From contig SKKV01000254.1 in the NCBI GenBank assembly GCA_007123575.1, forward strand, positions 1 to 6,798: a DNA stretch of 6,798 nt, in the 5' to 3' direction. How positions within the stretch are numbered: position 1 is the first letter of the stretch; the number at the start of each line of letters is the position of its first letter. The notes under the pieces are model-generated. The model had not been told where the DNA came from and searched no databases. It saw only the letters and a program-made list of their open reading frames with translations. Shown one piece after another: positions 5,925 to 6,798 of this stretch. Position numbers and translations under genes: made by a program. This DNA is from Wenzhouxiangella sp. GTDB taxonomy: Bacteria; Pseudomonadota; Gammaproteobacteria; Xanthomonadales; Wenzhouxiangellaceae.

Positions 5925-5931
5925 CTAGGGG

Positions 5932-6798
<867 letters not shown>

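Larger units (their letters stand above)
5647..5928. mobile_element. MITE-like non-autonomous element with CTAG ends
   Basis: Bases 5647-5675 and 5900-5928 are perfect inverted repeats of 29 bp. After one bulged T the pairing continues for 5 bp more (gcgcg/cgcgc). Both ends carry CTAG, which can be read as a 4-bp target duplication around a 274-bp element (5651-5924) starting GGAGCCTCTGAACAATT. CTAG is the kind of YTAR target duplicated by IS5-subgroup elements, so mobilisation by an IS5-type transposase is a reasonable inference. CTAG is itself palindromic, so it could instead belong to the repeat. No transposase or credible ORF lies inside. The interior holds further hairpins. The element lies 3 nt past the asnS stop, so an asnS read-through RNA would include a large folded structure. 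Confidence 0.75.

Overview
The window reads as one end of a GC-rich bacterial chromosome segment with every recognisable gene on the minus strand. The asparaginyl-tRNA synthetase is of the E. coli type. The membrane Ser/Thr kinase with a periplasmic TPR-like tail is a gene type abundant in Xanthomonadales/Wenzhouxiangella-like Gammaproteobacteria. I infer a GC-rich gammaproteobacterium of that general kind; the sequence alone does not fix the genus.

Layout in transcription order (right to left). The 3' part of asnS (5932-6798) enters from the right edge. Immediately after its stop codon sits a non-coding MITE-like element (5647-5928) with 29-bp perfect terminal inverted repeats that begin and end with CTAG. 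Next comes about 260 bp with no confident gene, which holds a weak promoter candidate. A tight three-gene unit follows: an SDR-family protein (4601-5386), a 2-aminomuconic/2-hydroxymuconic semialdehyde dehydrogenase-like ALDH (3110-4567, GTG start, 33-nt gap), and a transmembrane Ser/Thr kinase (647-3103, 6-nt gap). After a 95-nt gap a small two-CBS-domain protein (138-551) is transcribed, probably from its own promoter. The left edge (15-122) is a long imperfect stem-loop built of degenerate 9-nt units, which may end the CBS transcript.

How they may work together: SDR plus this ALDH subfamily suggests an aromatic ring-cleavage route, most likely the 2-aminomuconate branch of tryptophan/kynurenine breakdown. 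The rest of that pathway is not in the window, so this is inference. The kinase is close enough to the ALDH gene to be co-transcribed, but nothing shows that it regulates it.

The points most worth a second look are the MITE-like element beside asnS, the Lys at the kinase's alpha-C Glu position, the Ser/Arg at the SDR's Tyr/Lys positions, and the 9-nt-periodic stem-loop. I see no clear novel multi-gene defence or mobile system, no tRNA or rRNA, and no CRISPR array.
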